Shown here one piece after another: positions 1-12,447 of a stretch of 64,000 nt of DNA (the first letter of the stretch is position 1; each line of letters starts with the position of its first letter). Source of the DNA: Struthio camelus (taxonomy: Eukaryota; Chordata; Aves; Struthioniformes; Struthionidae); NCBI RefSeq assembly GCF_040807025.1, contig NC_090947.1, positions 5,146,001 to 5,210,000 on the forward strand. The letters are read 5' to 3'. The notes beneath the pieces are model-generated. The model worked only from the letters and a program-made list of their open reading frames with translations, had not been told where the DNA came from and did not search any database. Made by a program: the position numbers and the translations under genes.

Positions 1-535
1 AATAAAGAAGAATAGGTTGCGCAGGGTTTGGCTCTGTTTTTAGTATGCCGCAACCTTGTCCGCGCAAATGATCGATTAGTTTGTGCCTTGTTTTCTTGTT
101 TCAAAATGGATTCTGTTATTGATTTGTGTCTGAGGACCTGCTTTCTAAATGATGAGAGTTTTCAGTTTGCAAATATAAAAGAATAATACGTTTCCCTGGA
201 AAGCTACGGCTGGGTAGGTAGGAGGTAGATGACTTGTTGCACCTGGAAGTCTGTCTTCCTCTTGCAAGATGTCGGAATACATAAGCTACACACACATATC
301 TGAAATCAAGCAGAAAATTGGTGTTACCTGGGCGCATGACTCTGGAGCCAGAACCTGAGTTCTGTCCTAGACCTGACACTGTTCCACGCTTGCGTATGCT
401 CCAACTTTGTAGTTTTGATTTTCCATCTGTGAAAGAGAGCAGGAAGCTCGACAGCTACAGGGATACTATAACCTTGAGATCAGCAGTTTCACAAGTGCTG
501 ATCCTTGACAAAATGCATTTCTCTTTTGTACCCAG
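1..535 (+). other. ABCA12: ABCA12 intron (partial)
   Basis: This is an intron upstream of the first visible ABCA12 exon. No coding sequence, repeat or regulatory site could be supported here. Confidence 0.8.
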
Positions 536-788
536 ATCAGCTCCTGATTAGATCAAAAAGCCTGAAGGGTTTGCCGTTGCTGCTCAAGAAGACATCAGCT
601 ATGTTCATTAAGAGATTCCACCACACTCGACGGGATGTCAGAGGCTTCATTGCTCAGGTCATCCTCCCAGTCCTCTTTGTGATGGCCGCAATGGGACTTG
701 GGACACTGAGAACTAAGGAGACTGAATATCCAGAGCTGATTCTTTCCCCCTCCTTGTATGGCACATCTGACCAGGCAGACTTCTTTGG
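536..788 (+). CDS. ABCA12: ABCA12 exon w1: start of transmembrane domain 2
   Basis: The acceptor is TACCCAG before 536 and the donor is GTGAGT at 789. The exon reads [13 protein letters not shown] followed by a hydrophobic helix ([18 protein letters not shown]) and then [15 protein letters not shown]. This is the cytosolic lead-in and the first helix of the second transmembrane half. The KRFHHTRR block is an ABCA12 hallmark. It ends two bases into a Gly codon. An alternative acceptor five bases downstream (AG at 539-540) would shift the frame and is rejected. Confidence 0.93.
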
Positions 789-2008
789 GTGAGTGGTATT
801 CTTTCTGATCATTGCACCTGTTGGTTTATAAAGAGCCAGTTGTACCATCAAGCTTATTTCTAGGCAAATCCAGTGGAAAAGTGTTAGGCGGATAACCATG
901 TAATGGTAAAATGCTGTTCCTAGTGGGTCTCTTGGGAAGACGGCTTTGCTCAGCCCAGCAATCGGAGAGCTTTAGAAAAATAACCTCTCCGTTGGAACGA
1001 ACTGTGAAATATGTGAGAAATGCTGTGTTTGCTGTTGGAGACCTCTGGCCCCGTGACAGCCGTTTTTCCCCAGAAGGATTATTTTAAGTATGTAATCTCT
1101 CCCTCTAATTAGAAAAGTAAGCACCCACATCAGTTGGCTCCAAAATTACAAGTCCAGGATCAAATTCTATCCGTCTTGTGAACTGTCTGCATCACCCTCT
1201 CCTCTGTCAATAAAGGATATGCTCTCCTGCCCAGACCTTGCTTGTCCAAGGCATGCAGTCATTTGAAGGACGTGCCCTTTTTCAGTGTCATTAAAACTTC
1301 ACCACTGAATGATTTCATCGTACTTAAAAAACCATGTACCAAAATAATATAATTTTTATCATTCCGATTTCATGCCGTGCAATCCTGTCTTGCTCCAGTA
1401 GGTCTGAGTTTTCAGTCACAAGTATAAGACTTTGCCCAAACAGCATTACACATCGTGCACGTCCGCTCTAAGGTATTTTTCCCTAGGACTGCTCACGCCT
1501 TTCTGCTTCAGTATAGCTAGGTGGGGGAAGGAGCCAGAACCGCTTGTCTCTTTGAGTCCTCTGTTCCTAATGTTCTCTATTTCTCCTGATGGGTGATTGC
1601 TAGAGGGCTGGGTTGAAAGGGAGAAGCACATTTTGAATGACCTAGGACACATGGACTTCACGGAAGTGAGAGCTGATTGAGACAAGACTGAGACTAGTGC
1701 TAGTGCTACAGGGCCTTGAAAATTGCAGTAGGTGGTTGTCCCTAGAAACAGAATTTTGATTGTCCAAAAGTTCATCAAGATCTTGTTCAGCTCTGGAGGC
1801 AGTAAAGCACTGGAGGAGGTGTGCAGCTCTAAGCAGAGAGCGATCCCTTTAAACCTGTGCAACTGCCCTCATGTGCTGCATGTACTTAAATGGTTTGAAG
1901 GGTTTGCACCTGACATAATCATTTTTTATCATCCTAAATAAATCCTGTTTCATTGTTTCATTCAGCCACCATTTTCCTCTGCTCAGTGGTAGCGGAAGTA
2001 CCTTGAAC

Positions 2009-2043
<35 letters not shown>

Positions 2044-5000
2044 ACTTTTTTTTTCTTGTTAAATCTTAGGAATTTTAATGAAACCACAGATGCTTTAGTT
2101 GCTTCGATGCTTTCTTTCCCTGGAACAGATAACACATGCATGAATGAAAGCAATTCGTAAGTAGCTCTTGGTGCTCTTCCATTTAAACTGCTAATCTGCA
2201 GGAGGAACTGCCCTACCATTAATAGCCATCAGACCTTAGTAACGGTCTTTGATCATCTGCGGAATTTTCTTGTGGTGATGCCACATGCAAAGAAGAGATA
2301 TCTCCTGCCTCTCTTCACACTGACTCGCATCACCCTGAGACGTCTGGAAATTCTAGACTCGGCTCATTGAGATGTCTAACTGGCCTTTTGCAGGCAGGCG
2401 CAAGCTTGCTCTGCTCACAGGCTGAGCTGGAGGGATGCAAGTCAGTTCTGAACCAGATCTGAGCTGTGTGGCTGCAGTTGGCGTGAGGTAGACGGCCCTG
2501 CCGAGGGTCTGCACGGCTCCTGCTTAGCTTGCAGTGAAGGCTTGTATCTACCAGCACAAGACTGTAAATATCTACGTAACTTTGAAGACAGTAAACGATA
2601 CTATGCTTTAAGGCTGAAGTTGGGACTTCCACACCCTCCTAGCTCCTTGGCAGCAGTGATGTTGCTTGCCTGCAGAAGTATTCACCCCTGCGAGTGGACT
2701 CCTTGACTACCCTGAGTAGGGTATGCCAGGACCAGAGCAGGCTATTCTCATAAAGAGGGAAGCAGTCCTTCCCTTGCCAGTAATCCCACGTATAGCACTG
2801 AACCCACCCAGAAAGTTCTCGGTGTTAGCTGTTGTGACCTGCATCTAAAAGCTGTGCCATAAGAGCTGGCTCATCTGGGGCTCTGCAGATAAATTGTCAA
2901 AGAACCAGTAATTTAGGGGAAAATTACTACCGGGGGAAAACCCTGAGCAGACCTGCATGGCCAAGTGTGTTGCATACCTGCATGCAAATACTTACGCTGA
3001 CCAGACACAACTTCTGAACCATCACAGGACTCCCCAGTTGCTGCAGTGGCACTAGCACCTAGTTTTCAACTGTAAGATGATTTTGGCCTTTGTATACTAA
3101 CTCCTTACGCTCTCTGCTGTGGGAGGTAGGCAGTGTCTTGGTTCTGGCTAATCAGCTGAACGAATCCAGGCACGCAGAGGAGTAGCGAGGGCTGTCTGCT
3201 GGGAGCCACTGAACTCAGTGGGAGTATTCTCTGGAGCACCCAGAGCTGACAAAAAGGTCTGTTCTTCTGCTTAAGCTATGCGCTGCCATCCTTGCTGTCC
3301 TTAAACGTGGCAGCCATTAGTGTCATTTGCACACCTGAACATAGAGAAGAATCTCAGAGGCAGATGTGCTCACTTTCAGGCGATGTTTAACAGAGGACAT
3401 GCTTGGCCAGTGGATTACCAGTGGAAAGCAAAGAGCTACGTATTCTGCCTGCAACTGCACAGCTGCCATCCAGGTAACTGAATGAGCTCAGAAGAGACAG
3501 ACTGAACATGGGGCACTGGGAGGCCTTACAGGGTGCGTGTGATTTTGTGGGCAGGCACAATACTAAGGGGAACTCTAGTGTTCATATCTCTCTCTCTTAT
3601 GGCCTTATTGGTTTTGTACCCTGGCTAACCCCTGCCTGCATCAGTTTGGGGGAAGGAAGGAAACATCATCCTCAGAAGATTCATGTGCTAATATGTTTCT
3701 CTGCCTAACTTTTCTTCGTGGAGGTTTAATGGTCTTTTTGACTGTTGTGTGATTGTCCCATTTAGCAGAGGTGAGCAGGTATTCAAGAGGAAAATTGCAT
3801 TTTATACAGCACTGTCTTTATATGAAAGCACAGCTATTATTGCTGTTTGCTCTTCAGAATTTAACTTTATGCAAAGTGTAGATCCATCTGCTTTTACTCT
3901 GCTCAGTATTATAAATAACAACGATTAATAGTAATAATTTGCATTACAGTGGAACATACAGAACCAGGTATGGGCCCTGCTGAGCTTAGTGTCTTTATAT
4001 GCACTTAAGGAAAAGGCAGATCCTGCCCCAAGGACCTTACAGTTTAACGTGTTCAGCTTGGAGTCCAGCTGTCCTCCTTTCAGTGCTGCTCGCCTGTCTT
4101 CAGCTTTTTCCAGTAGGAAATCAGACCCAAGGCACAATGTGATGCTATTTGTAAGATAAAGCATGTACTTAGTTGAACGTTCCTAGTCATTCCTTAAAAC
4201 GCAGCTATTTTATGCAGTTTTCTGGACATAGTCTTAACTTCACATCATTAAAAGTAGTGGCATCATTTTTCCAGTAAGTCAGGATAATATTTGAAGCTGA
4301 TTCCCACCTCCAGAAGGCACAGGCAGGTGTTCCTCAGCATGAGAGAAGCTATTTTGTCTATTCTGATGCAAAGTTATGAACAGAGACGTGGTGGGGAGGG
4401 TAAGGTTTTTATTATGTGTGAGCTGAAAGAAGCAGCCGGCGTGCTGTCAGATAGGACGTTTCAGCCTTAAGAAGCAGTCGATGCAAGTTTGACCCTCAGC
4501 GTGTTAAATTACATATTCGGGACTAAGCCAAGGTTTCTCTGCAGCTCCGGACACTATTCCCGATGACTGATAATGCAGCAAAAGCATACAGTGGGGCTGC
4601 TGATGAATGGAAGATGAGAGTTTGAGGTTGCTGCAGAGTTGTGCGCTCTGTGAGCTGTTTTGCCCTGTGCCATTGTCTCTGCAGTCATTCTGAGGCTCTG
4701 CTGAACAGGACAGGCCCGAGTTCAGCAAAAATCTTCCTTCCTAGCACCAAGCACATTTCAAGGTCTCACTATTGTCAGGAGAACTGGAGTGCAGGTTTAA
4801 GCCATCTTTGTAAGCACCTTGCTAAACGTGTTCAGTACGGCACACAAGGATGTATGGTGGGTGTCTCAGCGCCCTGATTTGCAGATCACTAGCTTCTGTA
4901 AAAATCAGTCCCAGGACCAGAACGTAGTCATTGCCTGCTCTCAATCTCATCCTGAAATACCGAGTTTTGACTAAAACAACGACACGAACAATTTTGTTTG

Positions 5001-8000
5001 TTTCCTCTCAGACATGCCCACCGATGAGCTATTCTCCCCCTCACAGAAGAACCTTCTCCACGCGGATGCTTTATAACCTCACGGGGCACAATGTGGAGAC
5101 GTACGTTCTGGCAACTACCAAAGACTTCCTGCAAAAACGGTACAGCATCAGTCTCCGGTCCCTCTCCTCTGAACTGGTTTGGGGACAGCAGCTTCTTGTA
5201 CATATAATTCCATTATATGGTATTCCAGTTAAGCAGCTCTTCTGTATTGGTGCCTTGCAGTACTGATGGCTAGAAGCAGAAAGCGGTTTAGAGGTGAATA
5301 TTGGGGGTGTTCTCCCTCTCCCCTCTTCCTCCCCTAGATTGCGGCAGCTTCTGCTGTGCTTTTAGAGGTGACAATGCAGGAGGGAGAATAGAAGGGCCTC
5401 CCTGCTTGTAGTTTCTGTGAATCTGATGAAAGGAGGTAAAATGTACTGCAGTGACACAGTTATAGGTAGAGGTTCTTGCAAGTGCTCTGCTTCATCATAG
5501 CAGAGACAGCCTAGGGAAAACTTGTCAATCACCTGATAGGCTGATGGCTTGATCTGCAGGCAAGCCTTTGTCTGACTCAAAAATATTAAAAACCTTTGTC
5601 TGACTCAAAAATATTAAAAAAGATCTGACACAGACCATCTTAAAGTAAACCCTGGGGAGAGATTTTCGTCAGAGTTTGATTCTCTGAAGAGTCTCAGCGT
5701 GTGCTTCACTTCAACAAGTGCATCCTTTCCAGTGAAGGTAGAAGTTGAGTGTTTTCCTGTGCCACGGGACACAAAAAGAGCTAGAGCTATCAGAGTGTCT
5801 GGACTCTACAACAGAGAGCTGCACAACGCGTCTGGGGCAGAAATAGCCTGCTGTTAAGGTAGTCAAGGAATGTGTTCATCTGTCCACTGGTTTCAACTGA
5901 GCTGCTCATCTTCTGGGAAAATGCACTCATCTTATTCCAGTGTGGCAGCCAAGCAGGCTAGGAGTCGACATGCCTCCAAAGTGTTTTTCAAATAGAGGCT
6001 CTCAGCACAGGTTTGTGACAGGGCTGCCAGGTTTCTGTTTCCCTTGTTTCCTGCATAAAGGGCTCCCGCAGCAGTGTTGGCTGGCTCTCACAGCGCCTAC
6101 TGCGACAAGCTCTTTTCTTCCATATTATCTTTTTTCAAGTCAAGCTAGAATTAATTGGGGGGGCAGTGGCATGCACTACATGAACGCCTCAGCAGAGCCC
6201 ATTGCTAATGTACTCCAGGCAAGGCTTTAACACTACCAGGTGAGGGTAATAACATATTTCCCTTTGGTTTCCACTCAGGTATGGTGGCTGGAGCTTCGGG
6301 CTGCCTTTGACAGCAGATCTCCAGTTTGATATCAGGCCTGTGCCCCCCAACAGGACGCTGACTAAGGTAACTTAACTTTACCTGCTTGTCATAGCACAGG
6401 AAGTGTGGGACCAAGGAGTGATGGGAATACAGGGATATTTCAGGAGATGAAGTGAATCCCTCTGAAAGCTGCAGCTTGGCAGGGGAGAGGGGACTTGCAT
6501 TTCATTTCCTTTCCTCTCCTTGTTCTTATTCGTTGGTCTGACATCTCTTGCTAGCAGGAAACAGTTTTTCTGCTCTTATAATTTTATTATGAAGAGGTGA
6601 AAAGATCAGTTAGTGGCACCTTTTTCTGATGAGAGAACATATATACGTTAACTAGAGCTGGCTTGTACATTCTGATTTACAGGTTTCTTTGTTTCTGCTC
6701 AGTGAAAATGTTGTAACACATCAATGTTAAAAGCACCAAGGCTGAAATCTGAAGTAGCAGGAAGTGCAAGAGAGTTGACAAGATGCAGTTATCTCATTGC
6801 AAAACCTAACTACCATGGGAGTGTTCCTGCAAGAGCAGTGCTGTCTTCAGAGGTGGCTCCAGTGAAAGGGAATCACAGGGTTTATTGTTTTGCTAACACA
6901 CGGCACTCACGTGCTCAGTTTGCAGATGTTTTCACCCCTCCCATCTTACAGACTCATCCTAGATTTGGAAGTTATTTCTATTTGCTTATCACTTGTCAGA
7001 TTTAGTACCAGGAAACCTCAACAGTGTTGGAACCAGGGGCAAACTTTCATCCCTCTTTTCCTCTAGCAGTGCTTGCTCTGCTAGGCCAAAGAGAATAAAA
7101 TCGCTGAGTGCATAGGACTCGGAGTAGGCAAAGGCAGATGCCATGGGCAGTGTTTAAGCTTCTCAACTAAATAGCCTCAGTCTTGTGATGCCCTTGGATA
7201 GGTAATTTGCACCTCTAACCTGCGGCTTGTGAGTTGTGCCCAGAGTGGGTGATGGCGAATCGCTGCTAAGTGCGTGTCCTGTGTTCTGTTTCTCCCCTTC
7301 AGTGCTCAAGGTTTACTGTGGCATAAGCAAGAAAATTCATCACGGGGAGGGGAGGGGCTGTTGCTGGATGAGGAGGATGTTGAGATGTTTATGGCTATTT
7401 TCTGTCCTAAAGCACCTCTTCCTACTAGTTTTCAGGAGGAGTTAGATGTTTGACTGCTCTAGCCTTTTTTTGAGTCTCCAGTGCTGGTATTGCTGAGATC
7501 TGAGCAACTCGTTATATAATAACCAATTGTCAGTACGCTTTATGTACATATCCAGCTAGCACTTCCTCCTTCTCTCCCAAGAGGCAAATGAACTCGGTCT
7601 TAATGAAGCTGATACAACCACTCTCATGGAAAATGAAATGTGCATTTATACACATTGAGTGCTTAAATTTGGACTTAGACTTGTAAAGCTTATGACTTTG
7701 CATAACAACTGTGGAAAGATTCAGTTGTGCAAGCAGAACAAACCAAAAATACTATCCCTAACGCTTTCTCTCCCAATTTGTTTTAATTTCCCAATTGTGT
7801 GCAGGTGTGGTATAATCCAGAAGGCTATCACAGCCTTCCAGCCTATCTGAACAGCTTGAACAACTTCATTCTTCGAGCTAACCTGCCAAAAAATGAGACT
7901 TCCAGATATGGTAGGTGCCTCCTTTACATGAGCAGATAATTTCTCCCCTTTGCAGGGAATATCCTGGTTCTGTGAAAATCAGTGACTACACTTATTTTGA

Positions 8001-11000
8001 CTTCGGTGAGGCCGTTTCTTTATTCCCAGATATGTGGATGCCTTTAAAAACATGACTTGGAAAACATGAATAAGTCAGATATTTGATATGTCTTTCTCAA
8101 AGACTCAGTGGAGTTGAACAAGGAAGCCCCTAGCTCCTACCTAAAAGGCTTCTTTTATCCCACAATTGGCGACAGTTGCTATTTGTTTATGCTGCCTTTC
8201 ACCATGGTGCTGGAATAACTGCCTTTTGATAGGTGCCCATTAGTTATGCATAGAAAAACTACTTTAGGTCATCTCCAGGGGTGGTTTAGATTAGTTAATT
8301 TTAATATTTCACCCTTCTGCTGAGAGGAACTCAGAATATGTGTGTGCATATGTGCTTGTCTGTGAATGTGAATGAGGGAGATTAATGTGAGATTAAGTGA
8401 GAAACAGTTTTCAGCTATATTTTTCCTCTGACACATGACATACGCAGACTCCAGAGAGTGTTGCTGGACCATTTGAGGTTATCAGTTCTCCTAGCTTCTC
8501 CTCAATAATGTGCTGCAGCAACCCAAATTCCTGCTGATAAACCAGAGCACCCTGTCTTCCTGGCTGCCGTTTAGCCTACGTTAAAGGTGCAGCCTCGACA
8601 CAAATATTTATGTGTATGTATACGTCTCTAGTGATGGAAGGGGGTGCAGGGAGAGGAAAAAATTATGCTGATGGTGTTTTGAGAGATCTTACTCAGAGAT
8701 TTGCGGGGTCTGACAAGACTAATTATTGTGTTCAGAAATGCTCTACTGGTAGATTTTCTTTCACAAACACTGGCCTATGAGCCATGTCCTGGTCATCCCT
8801 AGCCCCGCTCAACTCAGCTGGCTGCAGTTCCAGGTGAAAGTGAAATAGGTGATGACGTCTCTTTGCTCATAAGGCTTTTCCCCAGTGATGCATATGAGTT
8901 TAAATACAATGGGAAAAGGTACCTGATCTGAAGCTTTGCGTGTCATGCCATGAATTTAAGACACAGCAGAATGCTGATTACAAAGTCAAAACAGCATGTC
9001 TCTCTTCCCACCTCCACATACTGATGCTCTGAAACTCCCCTCGCAACAAGCTCAGCTCACAACAAGCAAAACCAGCGCCTCCGCCCCACCGCCGTCCTAA
9101 AATACCCGCCCGCTCGTGCACTTGAGATTTGCAGCGTGCCCTTGAGGTCAGAACAGTCAAGCGCTTTCGTATGCGCTGCAAAGCTGCAGTCCCTGCCCCA
9201 GTGGGGAGAGAGGAGACCTGAGCGGAGCGCTTCCAGCGGCACAAACATCCCAGAGCAGCTGAATTATTAAGTTGTGAGGTTTGCCCTGCCTCTCTATTCC
9301 CAGTGCATGCTGCAGTGAGAGCAAAAGCAAGACGGCTTGTGTGAACAGTCAGAAAGTTTTCCTGGGGATAGTTTTATACCAGCAAAATAACAATTTTCAG
9401 TGAAAAAGAACAGCACCATTTTTTATTCCATCTGTCCTGCTGCTTATGTGTTTTTAGAAAAAAAATGAGTAGTAGTAAATGACCAGACAGATAATTCTCC
9501 ACTTCTCACTAATGATCCCATCCATGGAATGGGAAAAATAAAATGAATGGATGAGGACAGCTCCCCCGGGGTAGTGTAAATCCACTTTGAAATACAATTG
9601 AACAGACGTTCCGTGTGGTATGTTCCTGGCAGCTAAATCTATTTGTTGTTATGACAAATAAATGACAGTTTAAGAACCATTGAAACGGCCAGATAAAAGT
9701 ATGTTGTCATTTCAGCAGTTTATAAAAGAGGTGCCAGTCCTGCTGTAGACGTTTGACTTAGACTGCGTATATTTTTAAAAAATATATAAAGAGCTTTTTA
9801 CCCTGTCACTAAGCAAATCATAACAGCCTTTGACTTCTGTATATTGTGCTTTTTCTTCTCTCAATCCTGACCAACAAAAAAGAGAAAGCATTGAAATGGA
9901 AATTTTGACTTCTAGCCTAAGCTTCAGTAAAGAAAAATGGCTTTATAGTGAAGCATTAACAGATTAGACAGACTGTATCTCTTTCTCTCGCTCCCTTTTA
10001 GAGAAGGGTAACATTTCCTGGCTGTTTGCATGCCTTTATTGGCTGCCCGAGTTTTTAATTCCATTTTTCTCACTGATGACAAGGTTGAGATTTTTCCCCT
10101 CAGAAAGGAATTTCATGTGAAATCTTCTCTTTCAAATGTACCTGCACAGTATGGCACTTGATCAGCTAAACCTGCAGTCTCCTCCTTTCTGCCCACATGT
10201 CAGACTGCCCGTTCTGTGGGAAAATAGCACAGAATAGTTCTTCTGCTTCATATTAACTATTGAAAGTCAAGCACGTGGCTGTAAGGAGCTTAAATTTCAG
10301 AGGTGGTGTGTGTTCTAGCAAATCTTCTTGATTTAATACCACCTAGAGGTTCTCCAGCCCTCTCTGAGAATTGAGGTATTTACTTGAATGCCTAAATATG
10401 GATTTAGAACCTCATTTTTAGGCACAATAAACATCTTGGCCCAAAACCTTTTTCAAGTGGCGGCATCGCATTTCAAGTGCCCGGTCTAGAGACTGGGCTG
10501 CAATTAAACAGACCTTCCACTGGGGCTTGGAACGGGCCCAAGAGAGTCCCCCAAAGTTTCTCCTCTTGTTACAAAAGTCTCTTTATAGACACAGGTTGCC
10601 TCTGAACAAAGCAAGTGCACTGTGATGAATGATACCACTGTATTTTTGGGCTAGGTATTCTCCTCGGTAAAGAAGTGTTTGAAGCAAATCTGCTGAGGCT
10701 GTCTGCGCGTGAGCAGAGCATTTGTCTCCTGCCCCTTTTTAAAGGATCTTTTTGGAAAAGACATGCATGTCGCACTGGGCTAATCAGCACAGTAACTGGA
10801 TTTTAGGTAGTTCCTTTGGACAAAAGGGTGTTTTCTAGCTGCGTAAGGCAGACTCGTTCAGAATTAAGTCATTGCCAAACGGAGACAGAAGTGTCTGAAG
10901 TTCACGTGGGTGTATGCTAGCATCTCAACAGATGCCCGTGTTGAGAAAAACATATATAATAGGAATTGGAGAAAGGCAAGAGGGAATGATTTGTTTCTTA

Positions 11001-12403
11001 TGATAAAGGAATGAAATGCAGTGAGATCATCAGGCAGCAGCTTTAAAACGAAACGTATTCACCAATGCTGAATGAGTCAGTGTTGCGGAATCCAGCTAAA
11101 AATACATGAGTCCATGTGGACATGCCTAATTCTAGGCATAGGAGTGCTCCTACTGAAGTGAGCAGTGTAGCCTCTAAAGTCAGACAGGTGCTAGGGCTTG
11201 TATTTCAGATCTGCTGAGGATCTCAGTGGAGTCATAGGTACTCAGCCCATGTGGAAAGTAAGCCCTAATGGAAATGCTCACAGTCCTGCCCAAGATCGCA
11301 CCAAGGTGACAGAGCAAAAAACCCAGCTTTTTGTCTGCTTTTCTTCTCTAGCCACAGCTTTCTATACGACTGTCAATCTCAAGAACTAGTGAAGGAGGCT
11401 TTAAGCTAGCCACATTTTGAATTTTTCTCTTTTTTTTTTTTTTTGCTTGTAGGTATTTTCTTATCGGCTCACCCATATCCTGGAGGACAGAGTCAAGAAC
11501 AAGTAATGTAAGATTCATTTGACTGATGACTGAATTATTTAGCTGCAATAGGAGCAAACCTGCTTCCTGGAAACCATAAGCAGCCTAAATTATTATATAA
11601 CTTTTTTTAAACGATGAAACTGTTCTGTTTGCTCCCTTCGTTCCCACTGCCCACGAGTAGCATCCTTCATGCCGCAGAGACTCCTGTTAGGGTTTCTTCA
11701 AAGAATCCCATATAAATCTGGAGGTCACAGTTACAGCATCACATATTGTTGTACTTTGGCACAACAGTAGTAATTATGTATTTTTTTTCTTTTGGCTTTT
11801 CTAATCGGTGTTATGGTACAGTGTTATGACTCCCTGATGTCAGCCTTTTTTGTTAGGCTTCATACCTATTGCCATGAGCAGTTACTATGTTCAGCAAGAA
11901 ATATTGGCACAGAATTGGGACCTTTTTGCTTCTGATCTCCAAACAATGCCTCTGCAATAAGGGAGATCTGCCACTTTGACTCATCGTGTACATCTTTCTC
12001 CACTTTTTTTCCCCAGGCTGAACAGCTTGCTTGATATCATAGTTTCAATGTCTGTTCTGGTTGGCTACTCTATCACAACAGCCAGTTTTGTGCTGTATGT
12101 GGTAAAAGAGCATCAAACCAAAGCCAAACAACTGCAGCATATTTCAGGCATCGGAATGACAAGTTATTGGGTGACTAACTTCGTTTATGACCTGGTAAAT
12201 AATTCACGTTCTTAAATGCACCAAGAATAGCATTCAGTAGCAGGGCGGGGTGGGGAGGGGGGGAGAAGCTCTTTATTTAAAGTTGATTGCCTAGACTTAT
12301 TAGCATTATCACTATCAAGAGTGTTATGTAGTAATTGTTCTCAGAGGCATTGAAGACTGTTAAATGTGAACTGCAACACTGGATTTTGCTAAGCAAAGGC
12401 ATT

Positions 12404-12447
<44 letters not shown>

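Noticed and set aside
11280..11340. Possible further MIR fragment (GCCCAAGATCGCACCAAGGT)
   Set aside because: The resemblance to the MIR 3' core is too short to support.
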